Positions 8,946 through 19,039 are shown, counted from the first letter of the stretch. The stretch is 64,000 nt of DNA from an uncultured Myxococcales bacterium (GCA_903842345.1 CAIMLR010000002.1:1-64000), one strand, 5' to 3'. Notes: a model not told the origin generated them from the sequence alone. Translations and numbers: made by a program.

Positions 8946-9797
8946 CTACTGGCGGGTTACGTACAGCGATTCCGTCGTCCATTCGACGCGGCCGAGCAGC
9001 GTCGCCTGCGCCGACCGCATCGCCGGCAAGTCGAGCCGCACGAGCGAATCCGGCAGCGGTTGGGCAAAATCCTGACCACCCCGCTTGCCATCGTAGCTCA
9101 GGAGCACGCGCACCTGACGGGCGTGCAGGGCCTCGATCAGCGCCAGAAGTTCGCTGTGCGGGTAGCCAGCGTGATAGCGGATGTCGCGACCGACCGTCGT
9201 GCCATGCCACGGCGGGTCGAGGTAGGCCACGTCACCCGGTCCCGCGTCGCCGGTCGTCGTCAGCGCGTCCCCCGCGCGGAGGAGCGTGCGCCCGCGCAAC
9301 AGCGCCGCCGCCGCGTGGGTCAGCTGCATCACCCGATCGGGCTGTGTGCCCCGGCGGCGCTTGTCAGCTGCCTGATTGAACTGCCCCTGGCGGTTGAAGC
9401 GCACAGCGGCCTTGACGCAGCGGGTCAGGAGATAGAGCAGCCGCTCCGGCGTCGGATCGCGGTGAAACGCCAGCCGGACCGCGTCATAGTCGCCGCCCTG
9501 CCACTCCTGCCGATAGGCGTCGGCCAGCGGCTGCGGCGCGTCGATGATCTGCTGCCACAACGCCACCAGCGGCGCGTAGGAATCGGCGAGCACGAACGCA
9601 TCCGCGAGGTTGGCATGCGCCGCGGCAAGCGTCAGCGCTGCCGATCCGGCAAACGGCTCATACAGCCGCCGCACCCGCTGTCCGGCCAACTGCTCGCGCA
9701 AGACGCCGAGGATCGCTGGCGCCAGCAGCCGCTTGGAGCCCTGGTAGGGGATCACATGCGGCACGCGCGTCGGCCGCTCGGAGGACAGCCCGGCCAA
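8946..9797 (-). CDS. D12-class DNA adenine N6-methyltransferase, downstream of lexA
   Basis: The 283-residue protein carries the alpha-class (D12) adenine methylase order: YQGSK (18-22), the SAM-binding FAGSAA (49-54, in place of FxGxG) and the catalytic DPPW (194-197), plus 'VRFNRQGQFN' in between. Such enzymes transfer a methyl group from SAM to N6 of adenine in a short site. No restriction endonuclease is adjacent, so it appears to be an orphan. The reading frame opens with TTG at 9797, only 3 nt after the lexA stop. A GTG 11 codons downstream is an alternative start and neither has a clear ribosome-binding site. Its position makes cotranscription with lexA, and hence SOS control, plausible. 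Confidence 0.8.
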   Translation of the reverse strand: MAGLSSERPTRVPHVIPYQGSKRLLAPAILGVLREQLAGQRVRRLYEPFAGSAALTLAAAHANLADAFVLADSYAPLVALWQQIIDAPQPLADAYRQEWQGGDYDAVRLAFHRDPTPERLLYLLTRCVKAAVRFNRQGQFNQAADKRRRGTQPDRVMQLTHAAAALLRGRTLLRAGDALTTTGDAGPGDVAYLDPPWHGTTVGRDIRYHAGYPHSELLALIEALHARQVRVLLSYDGKRGGQDFAQPLPDSLVRLDLPAMRSAQATLLGRVEWTTESLYVTRQ

Positions 9798-9800
9798 GCG

Positions 9801-10565
<765 letters not shown>

Positions 10566-10592
10566 GACAGCCACCGTGGGCGCGGCGTGATA

Positions 10593-10609
10593 CCGCACAA
10601 ATGTTCAGT
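10593..10609 (-). promoter_or_regulatory. Putative LexA operator overlapping the lexA promoter
   Basis: On the minus strand the site reads ACTGAACATTTGTGCGG. It matches 13 of 17 positions of the Myxococcus xanthus LexA box as I recall it (CTRHAMRYBYGTTCAGS in the opposite orientation). It covers the last five bases of the putative -10 element, as expected for repression. A 10-nt direct repeat (TACCGCACAA on the plus strand) occurs at 10591-10600 and 10609-10618, so the site is embedded in an 18-bp-period repeat. Confidence 0.5.
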
Positions 10610-10633
10610 ACCGCACAACGTCCAGACTGTCAA
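10605..10633 (-). promoter_or_regulatory. Putative sigma-70-type promoter of lexA
   Basis: A perfect -35 hexamer TTGACA lies at 10633-10628 on the minus strand. A 17-nt spacer and a poor -10 candidate TACTGA (10610-10605) follow. The -10 element sits inside the presumed LexA operator. The transcript would start close to 10598, about 33 nt before the lexA ATG. The -35 and spacing are good; the -10 match is weak. Confidence 0.45.
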
Positions 10634-10727
10634 GAAATGGCGGCGCGGGCCGCTACACCGTTTGTCGGAGTCCTGCTACAGTGCCAACCTGCGGCGCGGG
10701 ACGCCGGAACGCCAAAGGTCGTCGCCC

Positions 10728-11918
10728 ATGCCTGCCCAGCCGCCGCAAACCCCGCCCATCATCAGCACCCAGACGCAGCTTCAGGAGCTGATCGATGCGC
10801 TTGCGGGTGCCGATCTCGTCGGCTTTGACACCGAGTTCCACAGCGAGCGGACCTACGTGCCGCGGCTGATGCTCCTGCAATTCGCGACGCGTGACGGGCT
10901 GTGGCTCGTCGATCCGCTGGCGGACGTGGACCTGAAGCCGCTGGTGCAAGCGCTGCAGCGTCCCGGCCTGACCGTGATTGGCCACGCGCTGCGCAACGAC
11001 CTGCGGATTCTCTGGCTGCAGTTCAATCTGCTGCCGGAGCGGATTTTCGACACGCAGATCGCCGCGGCGTTCCTCGGCCACGGGCTGCAAATCGGCCTCG
11101 CCGGACTGCTGCAGGCGATGCTCGGCGTGCATCAGCCCAAGGGCGATCAGATGGCGGACTGGAGCAAGCGGCCGCTGCCGGAGCGCATGGTCGGCTATGC
11201 GGCCGGCGACGTGGCCCACCTGCTGCCGCTGCACGCGCTGCTGATGGACGAGCTGACCCGCTTGGGTCGCGCGGAATGGGTGCTGGAGGAGTGCGCGACG
11301 CTGACCGATTCTGCGCCGTACATCCGCGATCCGGACGCCGCGTTCCTGCGCGTCGCGGGTGGCCGTCGGATGGACGCGCGCGAGGCGGGCATCGTGCGGG
11401 CGCTGGCGGTCGAGCGTGAAGTCATCGCCCAGGAAGAGGACATCGTCCCGCACTTCCTGCTGCCCGATGAGATGCTGCACACCCTGGCCCGCGTGGCGCC
11501 GGTGCGCCGCAGCGACCTGGAGAATGACCGACGCCTCAGTCACCGCACAGTCTACCGGCATGCGCAGCGCTGGCTGGATGCAGTGGCGCGCGGGCTGGCG
11601 GAGCCGCACCACCGGCCGCCGGGACGCCAGCCGCCGGGCTGGGAACTGGAGGCCGTGGCCGCGCTCATGATGCTGCTGGTCAACGACATCGCCGTGAAGC
11701 AGAACCTCGCGCCGCAGTTGCTCGTCAAGCGCGAGGCCCTGTTGAACGCCGTGCGCGAACCGCTGGATTCGCCTGATGCGCTGGCTGCGGCGCTGGGCCT
11801 GACCGGCTGGCGCGCCGAGCTGCTGGTGGAGCCGCTGTGGGCGCTCCTGAATGGCCAGGTCGCCGTGCGCTGCCAGCGCCAACAGAGTGGCGCGCTGCAC
11901 CTGCGTTTTCTGGAGTAA
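10728..11918 (+). CDS. rnd: Ribonuclease D
   Basis: RNase D is a 3'-5' exonuclease that trims tRNA and other structured RNA precursors. The 396-residue product has the DEDDy exonuclease motifs: DTEFHSE (Asp34, Glu36), GHALRNDL and YAAGDVAHLL, with the motif III Tyr and Asp. An HRDC-type helical region occupies the C-terminal half. The ATG at 10728 was chosen because conservation begins there; the frame is open upstream across the intergenic region. It is divergent from lexA and ends 3 nt before the STT3-like gene, so the two are likely cotranscribed. Confidence 0.9.
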   Translation: MPAQPPQTPPIISTQTQLQELIDALAGADLVGFDTEFHSERTYVPRLMLLQFATRDGLWLVDPLADVDLKPLVQALQRPGLTVIGHALRNDLRILWLQFNLLPERIFDTQIAAAFLGHGLQIGLAGLLQAMLGVHQPKGDQMADWSKRPLPERMVGYAAGDVAHLLPLHALLMDELTRLGRAEWVLEECATLTDSAPYIRDPDAAFLRVAGGRRMDAREAGIVRALAVEREVIAQEEDIVPHFLLPDEMLHTLARVAPVRRSDLENDRRLSHRTVYRHAQRWLDAVARGLAEPHHRPPGRQPPGWELEAVAALMMLLVNDIAVKQNLAPQLLVKREALLNAVREPLDSPDALAAALGLTGWRAELLVEPLWALLNGQVAVRCQRQQSGALHLRFLE

Positions 11919-11921
11919 GCG

Positions 11922-14042
11922 ATGCTGCGACGGGTGGCGGCGCTGCTGGTGGTCCTCGCCGTGGCGCTGGCGGCGCGCGTGGTGGGCACTTCAGCGATGC
12001 GCTTGCCCGACGGCGGCGTGCGGCCGGTCTCGTCGGATTCGCACTACTACCTGCGGCGCGTTGTCGCGACGTACGAGAATTTTCCGCATGTGCCGGATTT
12101 TGATCCCGGTCTCGGCTGCCCGGACGGCGCAGTGCCGCCTTGGCCGGGCGGCATCGAACGGCTGACGGCGGGCCTTGCGCACCTCGTCCTGCCAGCCCAT
12201 GCGCCGCCGCGCGACGTGGAGCGGCTCGCAGCGTGGACACCCGTCGCGGCCGGTGTGCTGGCAGCGTTGGCGGCATGGGCCCTCGGGACAGCCTGGCTTG
12301 GCACGCTCGCGGGGCTGCTCGCCGGGCTGCTGCTCGCGCTCCTGCCGCTGCACATCTGGTACACCGCGTTTGGCTTCATCGACCACCACATGCTGCTGAG
12401 CCTCTGGCTGGCGGCGCTGGCGTGGACGGTCGACGCGCTGCTGCATCAGCCCGGGCGGCGGCAGACCGTGCTGCTGGGCATCGTGCTGGCGTTGGGCCAC
12501 GCGCTGATGACGGAAGCGTGGATCGCCGAGCTGATCGTGACCTCGGCCGCCGTGCTCACCGCGGCGACGGCGCTGCCGGCGGGGCAGGCCCGGTGGTCGG
12601 CGCTGCGGGCGCTGCTCGCGGCGATTTGGCTCGGGTCGCTGCTCGCGGTGCCGGCGATTGTCCAAGCGCCGTATTTCATCCACGGTCTCGTGGCGCCGCA
12701 TGCGCCTTCGCGATTTACGCTGTGGCTGCTGGCCGGGTTCTGCGCGGCGCTGGGCGGCGGCTGGCTGGCGCTTGGCCCGGACGCGGACCGCCGCTGGCGC
12801 GCGCTGTTGGCGGCGACGGGAACGGGCGCTGTGACGGTGGCGATCGCCGCCGCGCTGGATCCAGACATGCGCCACGCCTTTGCCGCGCTGCTCGACTTCT
12901 CCGGTCGCGCCGGCATGGTCGCGACAATCGAGGAGAGCAAGCCGTTCTGGCGCCAGCCCATGCCGCAGCCGTTCATCGTGCTCGGCGGCGCGATCGTTCT
13001 GCTGCCGTTCCTGCCGCGCGGTTTTGACGGGCTTCCGCCGCTCCGGCGCCGCTGGCTGATCTGGCTGTATGCAGCGACGGCCGCGCTGGCGCTCCTGCAG
13101 ACGCGCTTCGGTCTTGTTTTCGCGGTGCCGTACGTGCTCGCGTGGGCCGGCGTCCTGACGCTGCAGGCGCGGCGCTTTGCCCGGACGCTCGCAGTTCTGG
13201 CTGCCGTGGGCGCGTTGGCGCTGATTCCGCCGCTGGTGCAGGCGGAGCACTGGAGCGCGCACGAAGAATCCATCTGGCGCACGCTCGTGTGGATGCGCGA
13301 CCGCCTGCCGCCGCCGACCGCGCAAGGTCCGCGCTGTGTGCTCGGGCCGTGGGACGTCGGTCACAAGATCCTGCACGTGACGGGCCAGCCGGTCATCGCC
13401 AACAACTTCACCGAACTTAAGGAGCGCGACGCGCTGCGCGACACGATGCGCGTGTTGCTGGCGCCGGACTTCGCGGCCGTGGAGCCGCTGCTGCAAGCGC
13501 GGCAGGTGCGGTGGCTGTGGACAATGGCGACGCCGTGGCAGGTGCTCGCGGCGAACGCCGAGGAAATCGGCCAGCCGCGGCCTTCGCTGGCCGACGCGCA
13601 GGCGTATGCGGGCACGCGGTTGCTGTTGGACGCGGGTACGGCGCACGGCGAGGCGGCAGCGACCGGGACCCTGCGGCGCATCCACGTATCGCCGCTGGAG
13701 TTGCCGTCGCTGTGGCATGGTCAGGTACCCGGCCCCCTGCGCGAAATTGCCCTGTTTGAGCACGTCACGGGCGCGCGTCTGGTCGGTCAGGCGCCGCCGG
13801 GTGCACAGGTGACGGCGACGCTGGACGTCAAGCATCCGGGTGCGCCGGCGTTTGCCTTTGTGCAGGTGGGTCGGGCTGGAACCGATGGGCGCTTCGCGCT
13901 GCGCGTGCCGTACGCCACCCAGGACATGCCATTTGGTCTGGCCGCACGCTCGCTCTGGCGGATTCAGGCGGCCGGCGTGACCCAGGAAGTCGCGGTGCCG
14001 GAGCGCGCCGTCCAAACCGGCGCGGACATCGTCATTCCGTAG
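11922..14042 (+). CDS. STT3/AglB/PglB-like oligosaccharyltransferase-type membrane protein
   Basis: The 706-residue protein has about 11-13 hydrophobic segments and a C-terminal globular part (from about residue 445). Several hallmarks of the STT3 family are present in order. They are a DxH/Y motif after the first membrane helix (Asp39, SDSHYYLR), GFIDHH (151-156), the TIEE loop followed by KP (335-341), an Arg in QTRF (393-396), and a WD-G motif GPWDVGHK (475-482) in place of WWDYG. STT3 enzymes transfer a lipid-linked glycan to Asn in N-X-S/T sequons at the periplasmic face. Many bacterial homologues are uncharacterised, so substrate and even reaction are inferred. It follows rnd by 3 nt and converges on the Cys-rich lipoprotein gene with a 1-nt gap. 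Confidence 0.7.
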   Translation: MLRRVAALLVVLAVALAARVVGTSAMRLPDGGVRPVSSDSHYYLRRVVATYENFPHVPDFDPGLGCPDGAVPPWPGGIERLTAGLAHLVLPAHAPPRDVERLAAWTPVAAGVLAALAAWALGTAWLGTLAGLLAGLLLALLPLHIWYTAFGFIDHHMLLSLWLAALAWTVDALLHQPGRRQTVLLGIVLALGHALMTEAWIAELIVTSAAVLTAATALPAGQARWSALRALLAAIWLGSLLAVPAIVQAPYFIHGLVAPHAPSRFTLWLLAGFCAALGGGWLALGPDADRRWRALLAATGTGAVTVAIAAALDPDMRHAFAALLDFSGRAGMVATIEESKPFWRQPMPQPFIVLGGAIVLLPFLPRGFDGLPPLRRRWLIWLYAATAALALLQTRFGLVFAVPYVLAWAGVLTLQARRFARTLAVLAAVGALALIPPLVQAEHWSAHEESIWRTLVWMRDRLPPPTAQGPRCVLGPWDVGHKILHVTGQPVIANNFTELKERDALRDTMRVLLAPDFAAVEPLLQARQVRWLWTMATPWQVLAANAEEIGQPRPSLADAQAYAGTRLLLDAGTAHGEAAATGTLRRIHVSPLELPSLWHGQVPGPLREIALFEHVTGARLVGQAPPGAQVTATLDVKHPGAPAFAFVQVGRAGTDGRFALRVPYATQDMPFGLAARSLWRIQAAGVTQEVAVPERAVQTGADIVIP

Positions 14043-14043
14043 C

Positions 14044-16413
14044 TCAGCCGCAGTTCGGGATGTCCTGATGCTGGCACTTGCTCTGCGTGCAGCTGTCGGT
14101 CGTGCACGGGTCGTTGTCGTTGCACTGGCTGTTGAACTGGCAGCAATTGGGCGTCGTGTACTGCGCGCAGGTGCCGTTGTTGCCACACGTCGGCGTGGTG
14201 CAGCCGTTGGCGTCGCCGCAGTCGTTGGCGGACTTGCAGCAGTTGGGCACCGCGGCGCCGTTGCTGCATTCCTGACGCAGTGGGTCGGCGCACGTCATCT
14301 TGATGCAGTTCGACGGGTCACAGACGTCGCCGAGCGCATCGCCGTCGGCATTCTTCTGGTCGACATTGCTGACGATTGGGCAGTTGTCGCTGGCGTTCAG
14401 CACGCCGTCGCCGTCGCAATCGTGGTTGAGACAGCTGGCGCAGTTCTTGGTCGCCGCGCAGACGTCGCACGCCGCCGCGGCCTGGCAGCAGTCGCCGCCC
14501 ACGCACGCCGTTTGCGCCGTCGCCTGCAACTGCAGCCCGTCCACGAGGTACAGCGTGCGGTTCTTCTGGTCGCCCACGGACTTTGCCGTGACGGTGACCT
14601 TCATCGGCGCGTTCGGGTTCAGGCCGTCCACCGGCACATTCAGCACGACCCACGGGGTGCGCTGCGCGGTCTTTCCCGTCGGATTGGCGCCGGCGTCGTA
14701 GAGGCCCATCGGGTACGTGCCCTTGGCGCCCAACGGCGCAGCGACAAGCGTGCCATTGCTGGGCACCAGGGTGACCTTGGCGCAGAAATCGCCGATGGTC
14801 AGGGTCAAGACCGTCTTGCCGTCGATCTGGACCGTCAGCGAGTCCTGGAACGACTGGAACTGGTTCTGCCCGCAACCCTGGGCGAATTCTTCGCTGATGA
14901 CCTGCACGTTCAACGTCAGCACGCCGGAGGCCTGACCGGTCGACGCAAGCGCGCGGGTGGCCGATCCGTCCTTGCCCGATTCCGTCGGCGCCGTTCCGAC
15001 GGCGAGGAAGTCCAGCGCCGCGTCCGCGCTCTTGCTGTCGCCAATTTTCTCGGCCGTCGCCGCGTCGCCGAACAACGTCCAGCCGGCAGTCTCGCCGTCG
15101 CATGGACCGCCGAAATTGCCGCCACAGCACGTCCAGCCCGGCGCGGGGCCTTCCCCGCAAACGCCAGACGCTTGGCACGCGACGGCGCCGGTCGTGCAGG
15201 GGCTGCCGTCCTTGTTGGCCGTGCATTTCGCGCCGGCTTGCGGCGAGTGGGTGCAGCCTTTGGCCGGGTCGCAGACGTCCGCGGTGCAGACGTTGCCGTC
15301 GTCGCAGCCCGCCGTCTGGATCGCCAGGCATTTGCCGCTCTGGCACTTGGAAAGCGCGCCGCACACGGAGCCGTCGCCGCCGCACGTCGTGCCGTCCGGC
15401 TGGGGCGTGAACTTGCAGCCTGAGGTGGTGTCGCAGCTGTCCGTCGTGCACAGCGAGCCGTCGTCGCAGAGCACGGGCGCGGCGTACCCGGAGCCGTTGG
15501 CGGCGCACGCGAAGAAGCCCTGCGCGCTGCACACGCTGGCGCTGCACAGGTCGGCGTGGCAGACCTTGTCGCCGCCGCAGAATTCTGCGGTTTTGCAGTC
15601 GCTGTCAGCCAAGCAGTCTACGCAAAGGCCGCTCACCTTGTCGCAGACGGCGCCGCAGTCCTTGGAGGAAACGCATGGGGTCTGCGCGGCGCATTTGTGC
15701 GCCACACACGCCAAGCCGGTCGGGCAATCCGCGCCGCTCAGGCAGTCCACGCAGACCTTCGCACCGGCGTCGCAGACCTGATTGGTGGCTTTGCAGTCCT
15801 TGTCCGAGGCGCAGCCGCTGGCGGCGACGCACTTGCCGGCGTCGCAAATCGTGCCCGCGCTGCAGCCCTTGGCCGCGGTGCAGCCGACGCAAACGTGCGC
15901 GGTCGCGTCGCAAACCTGACCAGCCGCGAGGCACGCGTCGTCGTTGAGGCACACGCCGCCCTTGCAGCCCGCGATGGCGACGTACTGGCAGCCCTTGGCC
16001 GGGTCGCAGCTGTCCGTCGTGCAGTCGTTGCCGTCGCTGCACGTGATGGCTTTGCCGCCGGCATCAATGCAGAGGTTGGACGACGCGTCCCCGCCGATTG
16101 CCGCGTCCGTGCCGCCCGCGGCGTCCGTCCCGGCGATCAGGTCCGGAGTCTCGCCATCGCCGGGCGCTGGCGCATCCGACAGGAACGGAGCGTCCAGATC
16201 CACGTCACCGCCCGCCGAATCCGTCACGGTCGCGGCGTCTGCGCCTGGCAGGGCGTCATCCGTGCCCGCTGCGGCACCGTCGCCTTCGGTTGCGGCATCC
16301 AGCGTGGTTGCCGTGGCCACAGCGGCATCATCGCCGCAACCCGCCGCGGTCAACGCCAGCAGAGCAGCCAAGAGGCACGACCCAAGCCGTTGATAATCAA
16401 GAAGATTGCGCAT
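14044..16413 (-). CDS. Cys-rich lipoprotein with beta-sandwich and TSP3-type segment
   Basis: The 789-residue product starts at ATG 16413, giving a signal peptide with lipobox (LTAAGC). An acidic Asp/Ala/Thr linker of about 70 residues follows. The next part is a disulfide-rich stalk of short modules (CDxGxKVCVDC and CDDGSLCTTDSC types). A Cys-poor region ('VLTLNVQVISEEF', 'DSLTVQIDGKTVLTLTI') looks like a jelly-roll or lectin-type beta domain. The tail contains a calcium-binding thrombospondin type 3-like motif (DCDGDGVLNASDNCP) and further Cys modules. It should be anchored to a membrane by its lipid and extend outward. It is convergent with the STT3-like gene and divergent from the Hpt gene. 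The ligand is unknown. Confidence 0.75.
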   Translation of the reverse strand: MRNLLDYQRLGSCLLAALLALTAAGCGDDAAVATATTLDAATEGDGAAAGTDDALPGADAATVTDSAGGDVDLDAPFLSDAPAPGDGETPDLIAGTDAAGGTDAAIGGDASSNLCIDAGGKAITCSDGNDCTTDSCDPAKGCQYVAIAGCKGGVCLNDDACLAAGQVCDATAHVCVGCTAAKGCSAGTICDAGKCVAASGCASDKDCKATNQVCDAGAKVCVDCLSGADCPTGLACVAHKCAAQTPCVSSKDCGAVCDKVSGLCVDCLADSDCKTAEFCGGDKVCHADLCSASVCSAQGFFACAANGSGYAAPVLCDDGSLCTTDSCDTTSGCKFTPQPDGTTCGGDGSVCGALSKCQSGKCLAIQTAGCDDGNVCTADVCDPAKGCTHSPQAGAKCTANKDGSPCTTGAVACQASGVCGEGPAPGWTCCGGNFGGPCDGETAGWTLFGDAATAEKIGDSKSADAALDFLAVGTAPTESGKDGSATRALASTGQASGVLTLNVQVISEEFAQGCGQNQFQSFQDSLTVQIDGKTVLTLTIGDFCAKVTLVPSNGTLVAAPLGAKGTYPMGLYDAGANPTGKTAQRTPWVVLNVPVDGLNPNAPMKVTVTAKSVGDQKNRTLYLVDGLQLQATAQTACVGGDCCQAAAACDVCAATKNCASCLNHDCDGDGVLNASDNCPIVSNVDQKNADGDALGDVCDPSNCIKMTCADPLRQECSNGAAVPNCCKSANDCGDANGCTTPTCGNNGTCAQYTTPNCCQFNSQCNDNDPCTTDSCTQSKCQHQDIPNCG

Positions 16414-16625
16414 CAGAACCTCGGGCCGCAGCTGCGGCATCGTCTCGGGCGCCCCTGAATCCAACTTGTTGCGTTTGGTTCAGCACAAGAGCGCTGCGCA
16501 CAAGGGTAAGAAAAAGGTCCAAGGGTCCGCAAGTTCGGAGAATACGCCTTCCGGGCATTCTTCACAATTTCACGTCGTGTGTGGCAAACTGCCGGCGCGC
16601 TGATCGTCAGAAGGTGGAGGATGCT

Positions 16626-16991
16626 ATGGCGAATGGCCCGCAAAGTGATGTGCTCGCCCGCCTGCGTGAAGAAGGCGGCGCGGCGTTTGTCGCGGCCCTC
16701 GCGGCGCTTCTGGCGCGGACGGCGCCCGCGCGGTTGGCGTTGATCAGCCACGGCGCGGCAACGGACGATCGGGTGCCTGTCGTGCGCGCGGCGCATTCGC
16801 TGCGCGCATCAGCGGCCAATCTCGGCGCCGTCGAACTGGCCGCGGCTGCGGAGGCCATGGAGCGCCTCGCCGCTTCGCCCGCGGACTGGCAGGACGCCGC
16901 AGCGCGGGAAGCCGCCGTCGCCGCCGTCGGCCATGCGTGGTCTGAGGTCGCTGACAGCATCCGCAGGCTCGCTGCGCCCCACGTGGAGTGA
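16626..16991 (+). CDS. Stand-alone Hpt phosphotransfer protein
   Basis: The 121-residue helical protein has the Hpt signature 'AHSLRASAANLGA', with the phospho-accepting His at 57 and the downstream 'LAAAAEAMERLA' helix. Hpt proteins relay phosphate between hybrid kinases and response regulators. The ATG at 16626 has GGTGGAGG upstream. Its stop lies 25 nt from the stop of a convergently encoded OmpR-type regulator. No histidine kinase is present in the window, so both relay partners are orphans here. Confidence 0.85.
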   Translation: MANGPQSDVLARLREEGGAAFVAALAALLARTAPARLALISHGAATDDRVPVVRAAHSLRASAANLGAVELAAAAEAMERLAASPADWQDAAAREAAVAAVGHAWSEVADSIRRLAAPHVE

Positions 16992-17016
16992 CCTGCTGCT
17001 GCGCGGCATCGCGGCG

Positions 17017-17745
17017 CTACGGCTCGAGGCCGTTGGGCGCAAACCGGTAGCCCACGCCGCGGACCGTCACCAAATAGCGCGGCGCGTCGGCATCCGGTTC
17101 CAGTTTTTGGCGCAGGCGCATGACAAAATTGTCGACCGTCCGCAGCGTCGCGTGTTCCAGGCCCCACACGCGGCGCAGCAGCGCTTCCCGGCTCAACACG
17201 CGCTCCGGGTTGTCGAGGAAATGCAGCAGCAGCGAGAACTCGCGCGCGGTCATCGGCACATCTTCGCCGCGGCGGCGGACGCGGTGGCCGTCGCGATCGA
17301 CCTCGACGTCGCCAAAAGCGCGCACCGGCTGACCCGCGTGCGTCTGCAGTCCCGCGCGCCGCAGCGCCGCCCGGATGCGCGCGCGCAGCTCGCCCAAGCC
17401 AAACGGCTTGACGATGTAGTCGTCCGCGCCCAGCTCCAGCCCGAGAATCTTGTCCGCCTCCTCCGCCCGCGCCGTCAGCAGCAGAACGGGCAGCTCCGGC
17501 CGGCTGGCGCGAATGGTCCGCAGGACCTCAAAGCCGTTGCGCCCGGGCAGCATCACGTCCAGCAGCACGAGGTCAAACGGCTGGCGGTCCAGCGCGAGAA
17601 TGGCCAGTTCACCGTCCGCGGCAGTTTCGCAGTGGTGACCTTCCAGGGAGAGGTTCAGCTCCAACCCTTCGCGAATCGACGCGTCATCCTCGACGATCAG
17701 GATACGGGCGCGGGTCTGGGCTGGCGGATTCGAGGCGACGGTCAC
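17017..17745 (-). CDS. OmpR/PhoB-family response regulator
   Basis: This 242-residue protein has a receiver domain with an acidic pocket (Asp20, Asp21), phospho-acceptor Asp63 (LLDVMLPG), Thr91 and Lys113 (KPF). A winged-helix output domain follows ('LSREALLRRVWG', 'RTVDNFVMRLRQKLEPD', 'TVRGVGYRF'). It should bind DNA as a dimer when phosphorylated. The GTG at 17745 has GGGAG upstream; an ATG 15 codons earlier is possible. No sensor kinase is adjacent. It lies 63 bp downstream of a lipoprotein gene on the same strand and may share its transcript. Confidence 0.9.
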   Translation of the reverse strand: MTVASNPPAQTRARILIVEDDASIREGLELNLSLEGHHCETAADGELAILALDRQPFDLVLLDVMLPGRNGFEVLRTIRASRPELPVLLLTARAEEADKILGLELGADDYIVKPFGLGELRARIRAALRRAGLQTHAGQPVRAFGDVEVDRDGHRVRRRGEDVPMTAREFSLLLHFLDNPERVLSREALLRRVWGLEHATLRTVDNFVMRLRQKLEPDADAPRYLVTVRGVGYRFAPNGLEP

Positions 17746-17808
17746 GGCTGGCTCCCACGTACGCGCCCCTGTGTGCCGCATCCGCCGCACATTGGCAAGT
17801 CATGCGCC

Positions 17809-18792
17809 TCAGGGCGCGATCAGCGTCACAGGCGCCGACAACGCGCCGAGCGTCGCGGTCACCGTGACCGTCTCACCGCTCTTCAGCACCGCGTAATTGC
17901 CGCCATTTGACTGCTTGGTCAACAAGTGGCCATTGCCGCTCTCGCTCCACGTCACCGCCGGACCGTAGACCGGCGTGCCATCAGCCAAGGTCGCCGCAAT
18001 CGCCAGCACGAAGATCTGCGTCTTTGGCGACGCCGTCTGGGCCGGATCCGGGTTGTTCGGTCCCTTGTCCGGATCCGCCGGCGCCGTACCGCCGGTCTGC
18101 AGCGTGGCCGAGTTCAGTTTCAGGTGCGCAACGTCCGCAGCCAGGACAACCTGCACGTCGTAGCTCGTCGTCGCCTGGACCGCACCTGCGGCGTCAACAA
18201 CCTGCACGACGGCCGTCGTCGCCCCCAGCGTCGTGGGCGTCGCTTCCACGTAGTCGTCCGTCACTTTCACGGCGGCGCCCGCACACGTCACTCGCCCGAT
18301 CGCCGCGTGGTTCAGCCGCGCGCCCGTGGCGTCTTCCACGACAATCGCGCCAACGTACCGGCCTCCCTGCACGAGCGCGAATTTCGCTGCGAGCTTGAAC
18401 GGCTGTGCCGTCGCGTTGCTCCAGGCGGCACCCAACGCGACCGCAGCGGGCGCGGCAACGGGAAACTCAACCGTGTCCACGGCGATCGCGGTCGCTGGAT
18501 CGGTCGCCTGGAACTGCGCCGCGCCTTGCGAAACCGCTTGGAAACCGCCCGTCGCCAGTGGCACCACTTGGGCAGTCGTGCTCACGACCGTCAACGCCTT
18601 GCGCGTCAGGTCATTGCGCTCGGCGGTCACGTTGAACTTGGCACCGACGGCGATGCCGACGCCTTTTTGCCAGTTGTTGCCGACGTGAAAGTACGCCGCG
18701 CCTTTGTCGCCGACGATGCCACAGCCCGTCGCCAAAAGGGTTAGCGCCAGCAGCGCAAAAAGCGCAGTGCGCACGGTAAAAACGACTCGCAT
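17809..18792 (-). CDS. Ig-like beta-rich lipoprotein
   Basis: The 327-residue product begins at ATG 18792 with a signal peptide and lipobox (LLATGC). The mature part is beta-rich with Ala/Val/Thr-heavy strands. It ends in a bacterial Ig-like (Big-type) segment ('GETVTVTATLGALSAPVTL'). I recognise no enzymatic motif. It is upstream of the OmpR-type regulator and divergent from the purine nucleoside phosphorylase gene across a 247-bp gap in which no clear promoter could be assigned. Confidence 0.6.
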   Translation of the reverse strand: MRVVFTVRTALFALLALTLLATGCGIVGDKGAAYFHVGNNWQKGVGIAVGAKFNVTAERNDLTRKALTVVSTTAQVVPLATGGFQAVSQGAAQFQATDPATAIAVDTVEFPVAAPAAVALGAAWSNATAQPFKLAAKFALVQGGRYVGAIVVEDATGARLNHAAIGRVTCAGAAVKVTDDYVEATPTTLGATTAVVQVVDAAGAVQATTSYDVQVVLAADVAHLKLNSATLQTGGTAPADPDKGPNNPDPAQTASPKTQIFVLAIAATLADGTPVYGPAVTWSESGNGHLLTKQSNGGNYAVLKSGETVTVTATLGALSAPVTLIAP

Positions 18793-19039
18793 GGGACCCC
18801 TGATGACGCCGAAATGGCGCGTATAGGGTAGGACACCGCAAGCCGCGCGCCACGCGCCGCTCCCGCGCAACCGTGCAGAATATCGGCCGACTCCGCAAGC
18901 GTGGCGCGAGCGCGCCGTAATGCGACCGCCGTGGCTGAAGCCCAAGTACGCCAATCGCGGCGCACGGTTGGGGCAAACTCGACAAAAACCGCATGCGTGC
19001 GACAGTACCGACGGCCCCACGGCCGCGGGAGAGCAGATC

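Noticed and set aside
8946-9797. A restriction-modification system.
   Set aside because: No restriction endonuclease candidate lies next to the methylase; neighbours are lexA and a TPR gene.
16460-16490. A second LexA box (GGTTCAGC) in front of the Hpt gene.
   Set aside because: Only the GTTCAG core matches; the other half-site positions disagree with the myxobacterial box.
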